A DNA stretch of 35,737 nt from an uncultured Clostridium sp. (GCA_934755305.1 CAKVLD010000027.1:1-35737); one strand, 5' to 3'; numbered from the stretch's first letter, positions 16,648 to 23,612 are shown. The notes: a model not told the origin generated them from the letters alone. Program-made: numbers and translations.

Positions 16648-17430
16648 ATGGGTAATGAAATAATAAAAGTGAAAATAGAGGATATAATTCCTAATATGTA
16701 TCAGCCGCGTAAGTACTTTAAGGAAGAAGCTTTAGCAGAATTATCACAATCTATAAAGGAATATGGTATAATACAACCATTAACTGTAAGAAAACGTGGG
16801 GGAATTTTTGAGTTAGTAGCTGGGGAAAGAAGATGGAGAGCGGCAAAGCTTGCTAATTTAGAAGAGGTACCTTGTTCTGTAATAGAGATTACAGATACTG
16901 AATCTGCAGAAATTGCTTTATTAGAAAATTTACAAAGAGAAGATCTTACTTTTATTGAGGAAGCTGAAGCTTATTACAATTTAATTAAGGATCATCATTT
17001 TACTCAAGAAGAAATAGCAGTTAAGATGGGAAAAAATCAATCAACTATTGCTAATAAATTAAGGTTATTAAAGCTATCACCTAAGGTTAGAAACTTATGT
17101 TTAGAAAATAAACTTACAGAAAGACATGCTAGAGCATTACTTAGTCTACCTACAGAAGAGTTACAAATAAAAGTAGTAGATAAGGTAATAAAGAAGTCTT
17201 TAAATGTTAAGGCAACTGAAGAATTAATTAATAAAGAATTGTTAAAAATTGCAGGTAAACAGTTAAGTGGAAAGAATACTAAAAATATTAAGTCTGTATT
17301 TCCTGCAAAGTTATATGTAAATACAATTAAACAGGTATTCGATAAATTCAACATACCAGCTGCTTATAAGTTTGCTGAAAAAGAAGATTGTATTCAAATA
17401 ACAGTTAATATACCTAAAAATAAAAAATAA
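16648..17430 (+). CDS. noc: Noc-like ParB-family CTPase
   Basis: This is a ParB-family DNA-binding protein with the N-terminal CTP-binding box GERRWRA (59-65), the ENLQREDLTFIEEAEAY motif, a helix-turn-helix (FTQEEIAVKMGKNQSTIANKLRLLK) and a short C-terminal dimer domain. Its position between rsmG and parA, and the STIANKLRLLKL and TERHARALL strings, match Noc rather than Spo0J. Bacillus Noc blocks division over the nucleoid through an N-terminal amphipathic membrane helix. Here the ParB domain begins almost at residue 1, and an in-frame stop 18 bases upstream rules out an extension. Its function may therefore differ. The ribosome binding site (GAGG, 13 bases away) is weak. Confidence 0.85.
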   Translation: MGNEIIKVKIEDIIPNMYQPRKYFKEEALAELSQSIKEYGIIQPLTVRKRGGIFELVAGERRWRAAKLANLEEVPCSVIEITDTESAEIALLENLQREDLTFIEEAEAYYNLIKDHHFTQEEIAVKMGKNQSTIANKLRLLKLSPKVRNLCLENKLTERHARALLSLPTEELQIKVVDKVIKKSLNVKATEELINKELLKIAGKQLSGKNTKNIKSVFPAKLYVNTIKQVFDKFNIPAAYKFAEKEDCIQITVNIPKNKK

Positions 17431-17446
17431 ATAATGTATAATAAGG

Positions 17447-17493
17447 CTATCATTCCTAATAATAAAATAGTTATGAGGAATGATAGTTTTTTT
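17447..17493 (+). terminator. Terminator after noc
   Basis: CTATCATTCCT (17447-17457) pairs perfectly with AGGAATGATAG (17476-17486), followed by seven T residues. It separates the mnmE-noc transcript from parA. Confidence 0.92.
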
Positions 17494-17577
17494 GTCAAAA
17501 AAATAAAAAATATAAATTACTTTTTTATGAAATTTCTTTAAATATTAATATTTTATATATATAATATTAATATGGAA

Positions 17578-17612
17578 AGGGGGTGCAAGCTCTATAGTTT
17601 AGAGCTTTATAT
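17578..17612 (+). promoter_or_regulatory. parA translation start region with SD-bridging hairpin
   Basis: The only good ribosome binding site for parA is AGGGGGTG (17578-17585), 27 bases from the ATG at 17613. Between them is a perfect 8-bp hairpin: AAGCTCTA (17587-17594), loop TAGTT, TAGAGCTT (17600-17607). Folded, the effective spacing becomes 6 bases, which is ideal. An in-frame TAG at 17595 excludes any start further upstream. Confidence 0.75.
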
Positions 17613-18380
17613 ATGAAGGTAATTTGCGTATTTAACCAAAAAGGTGGAGTAGGAAAAACAACTACAAATATTAATTTATGTTCTTATTTAGCAATGGAGG
17701 GATATAAGGTTTTAACTTTAGATATAGATCCCCAAGGAAATACAACAAGTGGTTTAGGTATCGATAAAAGAAATTTAGAGCTTTCCATGTACGATGTATT
17801 AACATCAGATGTTTCATTAAAAGATGTTATTATAAAAAGTGATTTAGTACAAAACTTATCAATAGCTCCTTCTACTATAGAATTAGCTGGTGCAGAGGTA
17901 GAAATGATTACTAAGGAAGATAGAGAGCAAATAATGAGTAAGAAGTTAGCTGAAATAAATTCAGAATATGATTTTGTTTTTATAGATTGTCCTCCTTCTT
18001 TAGGGGTATTAACTATAAATGCATTAACTTCTAGTGATTCTGTATTAATTCCTATTCAGTGTGAGTTTTATGCATTAGAAGGTGTAAGTCAATTAATGAA
18101 TACAATACAATTAGTTAAAAAGTCTTTAAATAAGGATTTGAAGGTAGAGGGAGTTCTAATGACAATGTATGATTATAGAACTAACTTAAGTAATGAAGTA
18201 TTTAAAGAAGTTGAAAAGTATTTTAGTGAGCTAATGTTTAAGAGTACTATACCTAGAAATATTAGATTAGCAGAGTCTCCAAGCTTTGGACTTCCAATTA
18301 TGTTATATGATGATAAGTGTAAAGGTGCAGAGGCATATTTGAACTTTACAAAAGAGTTTTTAGAAAGGCAAAGTTTATAG
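17613..18380 (+). CDS. parA: Chromosome partitioning ATPase ParA (Soj)
   Basis: ParA/Soj is a deviant Walker-type ATPase that dimerises on DNA with ATP. It acts with ParB and parS in origin segregation and, in Bacillus, regulates DnaA. The deviant Walker A motif is KGGVGKTT (residues 10-17), with the signature lysine at 10. DIDPQGNTTSGLG and FIDCPPSLG are the switch and Walker B motifs. The 255-residue length is typical. parB follows after 10 bases. The start is fixed by the family N-terminus MKVICVFNQKGG and by an upstream in-frame stop; its leader contains the hairpin described separately. Confidence 0.97.
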   Translation: MKVICVFNQKGGVGKTTTNINLCSYLAMEGYKVLTLDIDPQGNTTSGLGIDKRNLELSMYDVLTSDVSLKDVIIKSDLVQNLSIAPSTIELAGAEVEMITKEDREQIMSKKLAEINSEYDFVFIDCPPSLGVLTINALTSSDSVLIPIQCEFYALEGVSQLMNTIQLVKKSLNKDLKVEGVLMTMYDYRTNLSNEVFKEVEKYFSELMFKSTIPRNIRLAESPSFGLPIMLYDDKCKGAEAYLNFTKEFLERQSL

Positions 18381-18390
18381 GTGATTTTTT

Positions 18391-19242
18391 ATGAGTAAAA
18401 AGTTTGCTTTAGGTAAAGGATTAGGAGCACTTATTCCTGAAGATATGCAAGAAAAGAAGGAAAAGCAAGATTTGCTAATACCTTTAAATAAAATAAAATG
18501 TAATGCAGAACAACCTAGAAAAAATTTTGATAATGATAAGATTCTGGAATTGGCAGAATCAATAAAACATCATGGAATTATACAACCTTTAGTGTTAAAA
18601 CAAGATGGTGAAGATTATTTAATTGTTGCAGGAGAAAGAAGATGGCGCGCAGCTAAAATTGTAGGATTAGAAGAAGTACCAGCTATAGTTATGGAATTGA
18701 CGGATAAACAAGTTTTAGAAATATCAATAATAGAGAATATTCAACGTCAAGATTTAAATCCTATTGAAGAAGCTTTAGCGTATAAAAGGTTATTATCAGA
18801 ATTTGAATTAACTCAAGAGGAATTAAGCAAAAGGATAGGAAAGTCTAGAACTTCTATTACGAATACTATGAGGTTAACTAATTTAGATAATAGGGTACAA
18901 CAATATTTAATAGAAGGTGTAATTTCAGAAGGTCATGGAAGAGCTTTATTAGGAATTAATGATGGAAATCTTCAATGTGAATTAGCTCAAAAAATTATAG
19001 ATGAAAAACTATCTGTAAGAGAAGTTGAAAAGTTAATAAAACATATTTTAAGTAAAGAAGATGAACACAAGAGTGTTAAAACGAAAGAATTAAATCCATA
19101 TTATAAAGATATAAAAGAAAGATTGCAAAATCATTTTGGTACTAAGGTTAATTTGAGTAATAAAAAGAATAAAGGAAAAATAGAAATAGAATATTATTCA
19201 GAAGAAGATCTTCAAAGAATTATAGATATTATTAATTTATAA
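18391..19242 (+). CDS. parB: Chromosome partitioning protein ParB (Spo0J)
   Basis: ParB/Spo0J loads onto DNA at parS as a CTP-dependent sliding clamp, recruits SMC condensin and stimulates ParA. The N-terminal KKFALGKGLGALI is the ParA-activating peptide. The CTP-binding motifs are GERRWRA (81-87) and ENIQRQDLNPIEEA (115-128). A helix-turn-helix lies at about 141-163, and a C-terminal dimer domain ends the protein. The length is 283 residues. Two parS sites lie directly downstream. Confidence 0.97.
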   Translation: MSKKFALGKGLGALIPEDMQEKKEKQDLLIPLNKIKCNAEQPRKNFDNDKILELAESIKHHGIIQPLVLKQDGEDYLIVAGERRWRAAKIVGLEEVPAIVMELTDKQVLEISIIENIQRQDLNPIEEALAYKRLLSEFELTQEELSKRIGKSRTSITNTMRLTNLDNRVQQYLIEGVISEGHGRALLGINDGNLQCELAQKIIDEKLSVREVEKLIKHILSKEDEHKSVKTKELNPYYKDIKERLQNHFGTKVNLSNKKNKGKIEIEYYSEEDLQRIIDIINL

Positions 19243-19258
19243 TGTTTCACGTGAAACA
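19243..19258. promoter_or_regulatory. parS: parS site 1
   Basis: TGTTTCACGTGAAACA is the exact 16-bp palindromic ParB-binding site. It begins at the parB stop codon. Confidence 0.97.
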
Positions 19259-19278
19259 TAATACATAAAATAAAAAAA

Positions 19279-19294
19279 TGTTTCACGTGAAACA
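19279..19294. promoter_or_regulatory. parS: parS site 2
   Basis: This is a second exact TGTTTCACGTGAAACA, with its start 36 bp from the first. Two perfect sites side by side should form a strong ParB loading centre about 10 kb from oriC. Confidence 0.97.
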
Positions 19295-19323
19295 TTTATG
19301 TATGGAAAGGAAGAGTTGTAGTT

Positions 19324-19893
19324 TTGGAAGGTATTATAAATAGCTTGAATCAATATATGATATATATACTAGGAGCAATGGCAATAATTATATTGTTATT
19401 ATTTATATTAGTTATAGTATTGTTTAAATCTGTTGGAAGAGTCGAAAAGAGATATAGAAAATTAATGAGAGGAACATCTAATAAGAACCTGGAAGAGTTA
19501 ATAGTAAGTAAGTTGGATTTAATAGATCAAGCAAATGAAAATTCACAAATTGCATTAGATAAGTGTGCAGAGACTAGAGAAAAGATGAAGGATTGTGTCC
19601 AAAAAGTAGCAATTATGAGATATAAAGCTTTCGAAGATGTAGGAAGTGATTTGAGTTTCTCTATTGCTATATTAGATGAACATAATGATGGAGTATTACT
19701 TACTGGAATTTATGGAAGACAAGAAAGTACTACTTATGCTAAGCCAATAGATAAAGGTATTTCAAGATATGATCTTTCAGAAGAAGAAATATATGTATTA
19801 AATGAAGCAGTAAATAAAGATATAGAGATTAAAGGAAAAAAAGAAAAAACAAAAAAATCTAAAAAAGAACATAAAGAAGAAATAGAAGAATAA
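19324..19893 (+). CDS. DUF4446 family membrane protein
   Basis: This 189-residue protein has one strong membrane segment near residues 13-36 (YILGAMAIIILLLFILVIVL). It is followed by a helical stretch (EELIVSKLDLIDQANENSQIAL) and a soluble domain containing VAIMRYKAFEDVGSDLSFSIAILD and NDGVLLTGIYGRQESTTYAKPI. This matches the DUF4446 family often found after parB in clostridia. The tail is rich in Lys and Glu. The start is a TTG at 19324, with AAAGGAAG 12 bases upstream, so the exact start is less certain. Function is unknown; a link to chromosome segregation is suggested only by position. Confidence 0.82.
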   Translation: MEGIINSLNQYMIYILGAMAIIILLLFILVIVLFKSVGRVEKRYRKLMRGTSNKNLEELIVSKLDLIDQANENSQIALDKCAETREKMKDCVQKVAIMRYKAFEDVGSDLSFSIAILDEHNDGVLLTGIYGRQESTTYAKPIDKGISRYDLSEEEIYVLNEAVNKDIEIKGKKEKTKKSKKEHKEEIEE

Positions 19894-19932
19894 AAATAAG
19901 TGGGATTATAATGCATAATCCCACTTATTTTT
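19892..19932. terminator. Bidirectional terminator between DUF4446 gene and yyaC
   Basis: An 18-bp perfect stem (19892-19909 with 19915-19932) has a 5-base loop and A-rich and T-rich ends on both sides. It contains the stop codon of the DUF4446 gene and touches that of yyaC, so one hairpin serves both converging genes. Confidence 0.93.
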
Positions 19933-20531
19933 TAGACATTAGGAAAGGTTATAATATCTTCTGAGTAATCTTTAGTAGAATCAGTTCCAGTTACTTTTAA
20001 AATAAAGTGATATATACCATTAGAAATAGAATCAGCTAAGGTCATAACAGTATACAATCTAGTATTTTGTAGCACCATAAATTCAAAACCGCCAGAAATA
20101 TTAACAATACCAGTAATACTCATATTGCCTACCGCAGGTAAGTTTTTATTCATAGCTAAACCTGGTTGAAGAGGTTTTTTATCAATGAATATTTTACCTA
20201 CATTTTGAAACCTTCCTAAACATGCATCAATTCCAACTATATAAGGGTCCTTAAAGTTTTCATTTATTTTGTCTAATATGTTATCTAAGTTTTTTGAATG
20301 AACAGGACTTGATAAACTTCCGTAAATATGAATATTTTTTCTTTTTAAATAACGTAATTTATAGCCTATTAAGGGACCTAAGGAGTCCCCTGTAGATCTA
20401 TCAGAGCCTATACATAGAAATATTACTGGACGATTTTTTTCTAGAATAGGCTTTAGTTCTTTATATAGATAGTCTCTAATTTTTTCATAAGCGTAAGGGG
20501 TTGTTGAGTCTATAGAAAAATATGAATTCAT
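19932..20531 (-). CDS. yyaC: Spore protease YyaC
   Basis: YyaC belongs to the DUF1256 family, related to the germination protease Gpr and to hydrogenase-maturation peptidases. The motifs GSDRSTGDSLGP (42-53) and GIDACLG (100-106) hold candidate metal or catalytic acids. The 199-residue length fits. The ATG has AAAGGAGG 7 bases upstream. The gene is on the minus strand, against the replication-direction bias of its neighbours, and has its own sigma-F-like promoter. It shows that the organism is a spore former; the substrate is not evident from sequence. Confidence 0.92.
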   Translation of the reverse strand: MNSYFSIDSTTPYAYEKIRDYLYKELKPILEKNRPVIFLCIGSDRSTGDSLGPLIGYKLRYLKRKNIHIYGSLSSPVHSKNLDNILDKINENFKDPYIVGIDACLGRFQNVGKIFIDKKPLQPGLAMNKNLPAVGNMSITGIVNISGGFEFMVLQNTRLYTVMTLADSISNGIYHFILKVTGTDSTKDYSEDIITFPNV

Positions 20532-20551
20532 AAAAAAGCCTCCTTTACTGA

Positions 20552-20581
20552 AATTATTTCCAATAAAGAAGGTTATTATGC
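20552..20581 (-). promoter_or_regulatory. Sigma-F-like forespore promoter of yyaC
   Basis: On the minus strand GCATA (20581 to 20577) is followed after 15 bases by GGAAATAATT (20561 to 20552). This matches the sigma-F pattern GYATA-N15-GGNNANAMTR at all but the last position. The predicted transcript begins within a base or two of the ribosome binding site, giving a very short leader. Confidence 0.65.
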
Positions 20582-20587
20582 AATAAA

Positions 20588-21739
20588 CTAAATATTTTCT
20601 TTAATATTGTTTAATATTTTTAGAGTATAATCTATTTCTTCCATAGTATTAAAATAGCTTAAGCTTAATCTAACAGTTCCTGCAGGATATGTATTGATTG
20701 ACTTATGAGCTAGTGGAGCACAATGAAGACCACTTCTAGTTTTTATACCATTTGTATCTAATATGTAAGACAACTCAGATGGATCTAATTTTGAGTGATT
20801 AATAGATAAGCAAGTAGTAGCTTTACTACTATCTAAACTTCCATATATATTAAAATTATCTATGTTAGAAATTCCTTCAAGAAGCTTGCTTCTAAGAAAA
20901 CTAGTTTTTTCTTTTATAGTATTAAGTCCAGTTGAATTTATAAAATCAATACTGTTAGATAAACCAATTATTCCAGGCATATTCATAGTTCCACATTCAA
21001 ATTTATCAGGTAAAAATGTTGGTTGAGATAATGAATGTGAAAGGCTACCTGTACCACCACTAAATATAGCAGAACATTCTAAGTTTAACTTGTCATCTAT
21101 TATAAATCCACCTATACCTTGAGGTCCTAGTAAGCTTTTATGACCTGTAAAAGCAAGTGCATTAACTCCAAGATATTTCATATCTATAGGTAACATTCCT
21201 GCTGATTGAGCTGTATCTAGAATGAAGAATATATTATGTTTCTTGCATATATCTCCAATGGCTTTTACGTTTTGAATAGAGCCTGTAACATTAGAAGCAT
21301 GAGACATAACTATTAATTTTGTATTAGATTTAATTTTAGATTCTATATCATCTGGATTAATAAATCCTAAAATATCAGCATTAACTATATCTAATTCAAC
21401 ATCTAGATTTTTTTTACAATCCTGTAAAGGACGTAAAGTAGAATTATGATCCATAGAAGTAGAAATTACATGATCTCCTTTTTTTAATGTTCCTCTAATT
21501 AAAATATTTAAAGAATGAGTTATATTGCTTGTAAAGATAACATTTTCACATTTATCAAAATTAAAAAATTCAGCTAATTTTTCACGTGTTAATAAAAGAC
21601 TTCTACTACTATCTAATGAGTTGGAATAATTAGATCTATTAGCATTACCACCTACATTAACTAGATAGTTATATATTGAATCTGAAACTATTTTTGGCTT
21701 TGGAAAAGTTGTACTAGCATTATCCAAATATATATTCAT
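20588..21739 (-). CDS. Class V aminotransferase, cysteine desulfurase-like
   Basis: This is a PLP enzyme of the cysteine desulfurase/selenocysteine lyase group. It opens MNIYLDNASTTFPKP. The PLP lysine is K201 in FTGHKSLLGPQG, the cofactor-contact motif is DTAQSAG (175-181), and the probable persulfide cysteine is C340 in RSGLHCAP. It resembles the EF2568-type subfamily (TIGR01977), not IscS. I chose ATG 21739 (383 residues) because GGAGGTG lies 5 bases upstream; an in-frame ATG at 21787 has no such site. It is divergent from a Se/S-carrier-like gene, suggesting a shared role in sulfur or selenium transfer. The physiological substrate is not known. Confidence 0.87.
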   Translation of the reverse strand: MNIYLDNASTTFPKPKIVSDSIYNYLVNVGGNANRSNYSNSLDSSRSLLLTREKLAEFFNFDKCENVIFTSNITHSLNILIRGTLKKGDHVISTSMDHNSTLRPLQDCKKNLDVELDIVNADILGFINPDDIESKIKSNTKLIVMSHASNVTGSIQNVKAIGDICKKHNIFFILDTAQSAGMLPIDMKYLGVNALAFTGHKSLLGPQGIGGFIIDDKLNLECSAIFSGGTGSLSHSLSQPTFLPDKFECGTMNMPGIIGLSNSIDFINSTGLNTIKEKTSFLRSKLLEGISNIDNFNIYGSLDSSKATTCLSINHSKLDPSELSYILDTNGIKTRSGLHCAPLAHKSINTYPAGTVRLSLSYFNTMEEIDYTLKILNNIKENI

Positions 21740-21758
21740 AAAAACACCTCCAAATAAG

Positions 21759-21787
21759 ATATTATTGTATAGTGAAAAATAGTTCAA
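21759..21787 (-). promoter_or_regulatory. Candidate promoter of the desulfurase-like gene
   Basis: On the minus strand TTGAAC (21787 to 21782) is followed after 17 bases by TAATAT (21764 to 21759). The predicted transcript would start at about 21752, next to the ribosome binding site GGAGGTG. Confidence 0.55.
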
Positions 21788-21864
21788 ATTTATTTGTGTT
21801 TAACTTTATAAAAGATGAAAAATATATATAATAAAATATAAGATATAAATTTTAGGAGGAAAAG

Positions 21865-22104
21865 ATGGAGTATTACATAATTGTTTATAAAAATACACAT
21901 GATGCTATGATGGCAGAGCAAACTTTAGGAAAATATGATTTTTCTTTTAGGATAATGCCAACTCCAACTTCTATTACTCAAAGTTGTGGTATATGTACAC
22001 GCTTTGAATTAAAAGAAGAAGTTGATAGAATAATTAATGAAAATATAGTTGAATATAAAAATATATATCACAAAAATAATAATGGCTTTGAATTAATAAA
22101 ATAA
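21865..22104 (+). CDS. DUF3343 putative Se/S carrier-like protein
   Basis: The 79-residue protein matches the DUF3343 family, annotated as putative Se/S carrier-like. It starts EYYIIVYKNTHDAMMAEQTL and has a redox-type pair of cysteines, C41 and C44, in SCGICTRFEL. AGGAGG lies 7 bases before the ATG. It diverges from the cysteine desulfurase-like gene, and the two families also occur together in other genomes. The likely idea is acceptance of persulfide sulfur or selenium from the desulfurase; this is inference. Confidence 0.82.
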   Translation: MEYYIIVYKNTHDAMMAEQTLGKYDFSFRIMPTPTSITQSCGICTRFELKEEVDRIINENIVEYKNIYHKNNNGFELIK

Positions 22105-22244
22105 ATAGGTAATAATTAAAAAATATTTTTAAGTTAAAAAAATTAGTTTTTTTTCTTGGGGTGTAAATAAAAATTGATGTGATTTTTTAATGTATATTTT
22201 TTATTTAACTAAGTTATAAATAGAGATTAGGGGGAAAGATAAGT

Positions 22245-22439
22245 ATGATAAATGAATTTGAATTAGGCGATATAGTTGAAATGAAAAAACAACATCCATG
22301 TGGTAGTAATGAATTTGAGGTAATTAGATTAGGTGCCGATATAAAGATTAAATGTACTGGATGTGGTAGAATAGTAATGATACCACGATCAAAATTTGTA
22401 AAAGGTGCAAAAAAGATAATTAAAAGTGCTTCAGAGTAA
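22245..22439 (+). CDS. DUF951 family protein
   Basis: This 64-residue protein begins FELGDIVEMKKQHPCGSNEFEV and has three cysteines: C19 in HPCG, and C37 and C40 in CTGCGR. Together with H17 they could bind a metal. It matches the small DUF951 family found next to rpsF in many Firmicutes. AGGGGGAAAG precedes the ATG by a few bases. Function is unknown; the layout suggests a nucleic-acid- or ribosome-related small protein. Confidence 0.85.
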   Translation: MINEFELGDIVEMKKQHPCGSNEFEVIRLGADIKIKCTGCGRIVMIPRSKFVKGAKKIIKSASE

Positions 22440-22446
22440 AAAATGC

Positions 22447-22475
22447 TTGAAAAAAAAGTTTTAAACTGATAAAAT
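22447..22475 (+). promoter_or_regulatory. Promoter of rpsF-ssb-rpsR
   Basis: TTGAAA (22447-22452), a 17-base spacer and TAAAAT (22470-22475), with an extended -10 TGA (22467-22469), form a good sigma-A promoter. It gives a leader of about 60 bases that holds the S6:S18 element. Confidence 0.8.
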
Positions 22476-22487
22476 ATTTAATTGTAA

Positions 22488-22524
22488 TCCCTGCTGTGCA
22501 AAGCACGGCCGTTAGTCCAAGGGG
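22488..22524 (+). promoter_or_regulatory. S6:S18 ribosomal protein leader
   Basis: The RNA folds as an outer stem (CCCT 22489-22492 with AGGG 22520-22523), an inner stem (CTGTGC 22494-22499 with GCACGG 22503-22508) with an AAA loop, and a bulge starting CCG (22509-22511). The CCG bulge is the mark of the S6:S18 leader, which mimics the 16S rRNA binding site of these two proteins. The outer stem lies beside the rpsF ribosome binding site, so binding of S6:S18 would reduce translation of the operon. Confidence 0.82.
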
Positions 22525-22538
22525 AGGAGGTGAAATAG

Positions 22539-22826
22539 ATGAGAAAGTACGAAACTATATTCATACTAGACCCATCATTCGATGAAGAAACTGTAAAAGC
22601 TAACATCGAAAAGTTTAAGGGTGTTATCGAAAATGGTGGAGGAACTGTTGAAAATGTTGATTTCTGGGGTAAGAGAAAGCTTGCTTATGAAATAGCTAAA
22701 GTAAACGAAGGTTTCTACACACTTGTTAACTTTACTGCTGGTGCAGAATTACCAAGAGAATTAGATAGAATATTCAAAATCACTGATGGAGTTATCAGAC
22801 ACATCATCGTTAAAGAAGAAGCTTAA
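22539..22826 (+). CDS. rpsF: 30S ribosomal protein S6
   Basis: S6 binds the central domain of 16S rRNA as a dimer with S18. The 95-residue protein shows MRKYETIFILDPSFDEE and the conserved DFWGKRKLAYEI and RHIIVK strings. GGAGGAGGTG precedes the ATG. It is first in the rpsF-ssb-rpsR operon, 14 bases before ssb, downstream of the S6:S18 leader. Its codon use is more biased to C-ending codons (ATC, TTC, AAC) than its neighbours, as expected for a highly expressed gene. Confidence 0.97.
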   Translation: MRKYETIFILDPSFDEETVKANIEKFKGVIENGGGTVENVDFWGKRKLAYEIAKVNEGFYTLVNFTAGAELPRELDRIFKITDGVIRHIIVKEEA

Positions 22827-22840
22827 TTGGAGGAATTGTA

Positions 22841-23287
22841 ATGAATAAGGTTATTCTTATAGGAAGACTTACAAAGGATCCAGAATTGAGATTTGCTGCA
22901 GGCAGTGGTACAGCTGTTAGTAGATTTACTGTTGCAGTTAATAGACAATTTAAAAGAGATGAAACAGATTTTATCAACTGTGTAGCTTTTGGTAAAACTG
23001 CGGAAACTATATCTCAATACTTAACAAAAGGTAGACAGATTGCTGTTACTGGAAGTATTAGAACAGGAAGCTATGATGCTCAAGATGGAACAAAAAGATA
23101 TACTACAGATGTTGCTGTAGAAAGCTTTGAATTCATTGGTTCTAATGGTGGTAGAGATAATGCTGATTCATTTAATGGTGGATATGATCATAGTGATTAT
23201 TCAGCTCAACCTAAGAACGATGTGTTCGGTGGAGGAAGCTTTAATGACGACATAACTCCTGTAGATGATGGAGATATGCCATTCTAA
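22841..23287 (+). CDS. ssb: Single-stranded DNA-binding protein
   Basis: SSB coats single-stranded DNA in replication and repair. The OB-fold begins MNKVILIGRLTKDPELRFA, with DFINCVAFGKTAE and GSIRTGSYDAQDGTKRYTTDV. After a flexible glycine, asparagine and aspartate-rich linker it ends in the acidic tip DDGDMPF that recruits partner proteins. The length is 148 residues. GGAGG lies 8 bases before the ATG. The location between the S6 and S18 genes is standard for Firmicutes. Confidence 0.97.
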   Translation: MNKVILIGRLTKDPELRFAAGSGTAVSRFTVAVNRQFKRDETDFINCVAFGKTAETISQYLTKGRQIAVTGSIRTGSYDAQDGTKRYTTDVAVESFEFIGSNGGRDNADSFNGGYDHSDYSAQPKNDVFGGGSFNDDITPVDDGDMPF

Positions 23288-23314
23288 AATTTTCAAGGTA
23301 AGGAGGGAAATATC

Positions 23315-23560
23315 GTGAGAGATAGCAGAAGACCAGGTGGTAAGATGAGAAGATCTAAGAGAAAAGTTTGTGCTTTTTGCGTAGATAAAGCTGAAAATAT
23401 AGATTACAAAGATGTTGCTAAGTTAAGAAAATATGTAACTGAAAGAGGTAAGATATTACCAAGAAGAATTTCAGGAACATGTGCTAAGCACCAAAGAGAA
23501 TTAACTACAGCTATTAAGAGATCAAGAAATATAGCATTATTACCATTCACAACTGAGTAA
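23315..23560 (+). CDS. rpsR: 30S ribosomal protein S18, cysteine-containing form
   Basis: S18 pairs with S6 on the 30S platform. The 81-residue protein has the core DYKDVAKLRKYVTERGKILPRR and ISGTCAKHQREL. It keeps C19 and C22 (KVCAFC), C56 and H59, the zinc-binding type of S18, so the cell may need zinc here or have a cysteine-free copy elsewhere. The start is GTG at 23315 with AAGGAGGG upstream. It closes the operon before a terminator. Confidence 0.97.
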   Translation: MRDSRRPGGKMRRSKRKVCAFCVDKAENIDYKDVAKLRKYVTERGKILPRRISGTCAKHQRELTTAIKRSRNIALLPFTTE

Positions 23561-23567
23561 TAAATAG

Positions 23568-23597
23568 AAAACCTCTGATATATATCAGGGGTTTTTT
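23568..23597 (+). terminator. Terminator after rpsR
   Basis: CCTCTGATA (23572-23580) pairs with TATCAGGGG (23583-23591), with one G-T pair, flanked by A residues and followed by TTTTTT. Confidence 0.9.
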
Positions 23598-23612
23598 GTT
23601 ATATAATTTTCA

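Noticed and set aside
21581..21598. TTTTTCACGTGTTAAT, a parS-like sequence inside the desulfurase-like gene
   Set aside because: Only the CACGTG core and one half-site fit; the other arm has several mismatches to parS.
22105..22244. Possible riboswitch or promoter before the DUF951 gene
   Set aside because: The region is A/T homopolymer-rich with no paired elements or well-spaced -35 and -10 boxes that I can defend.
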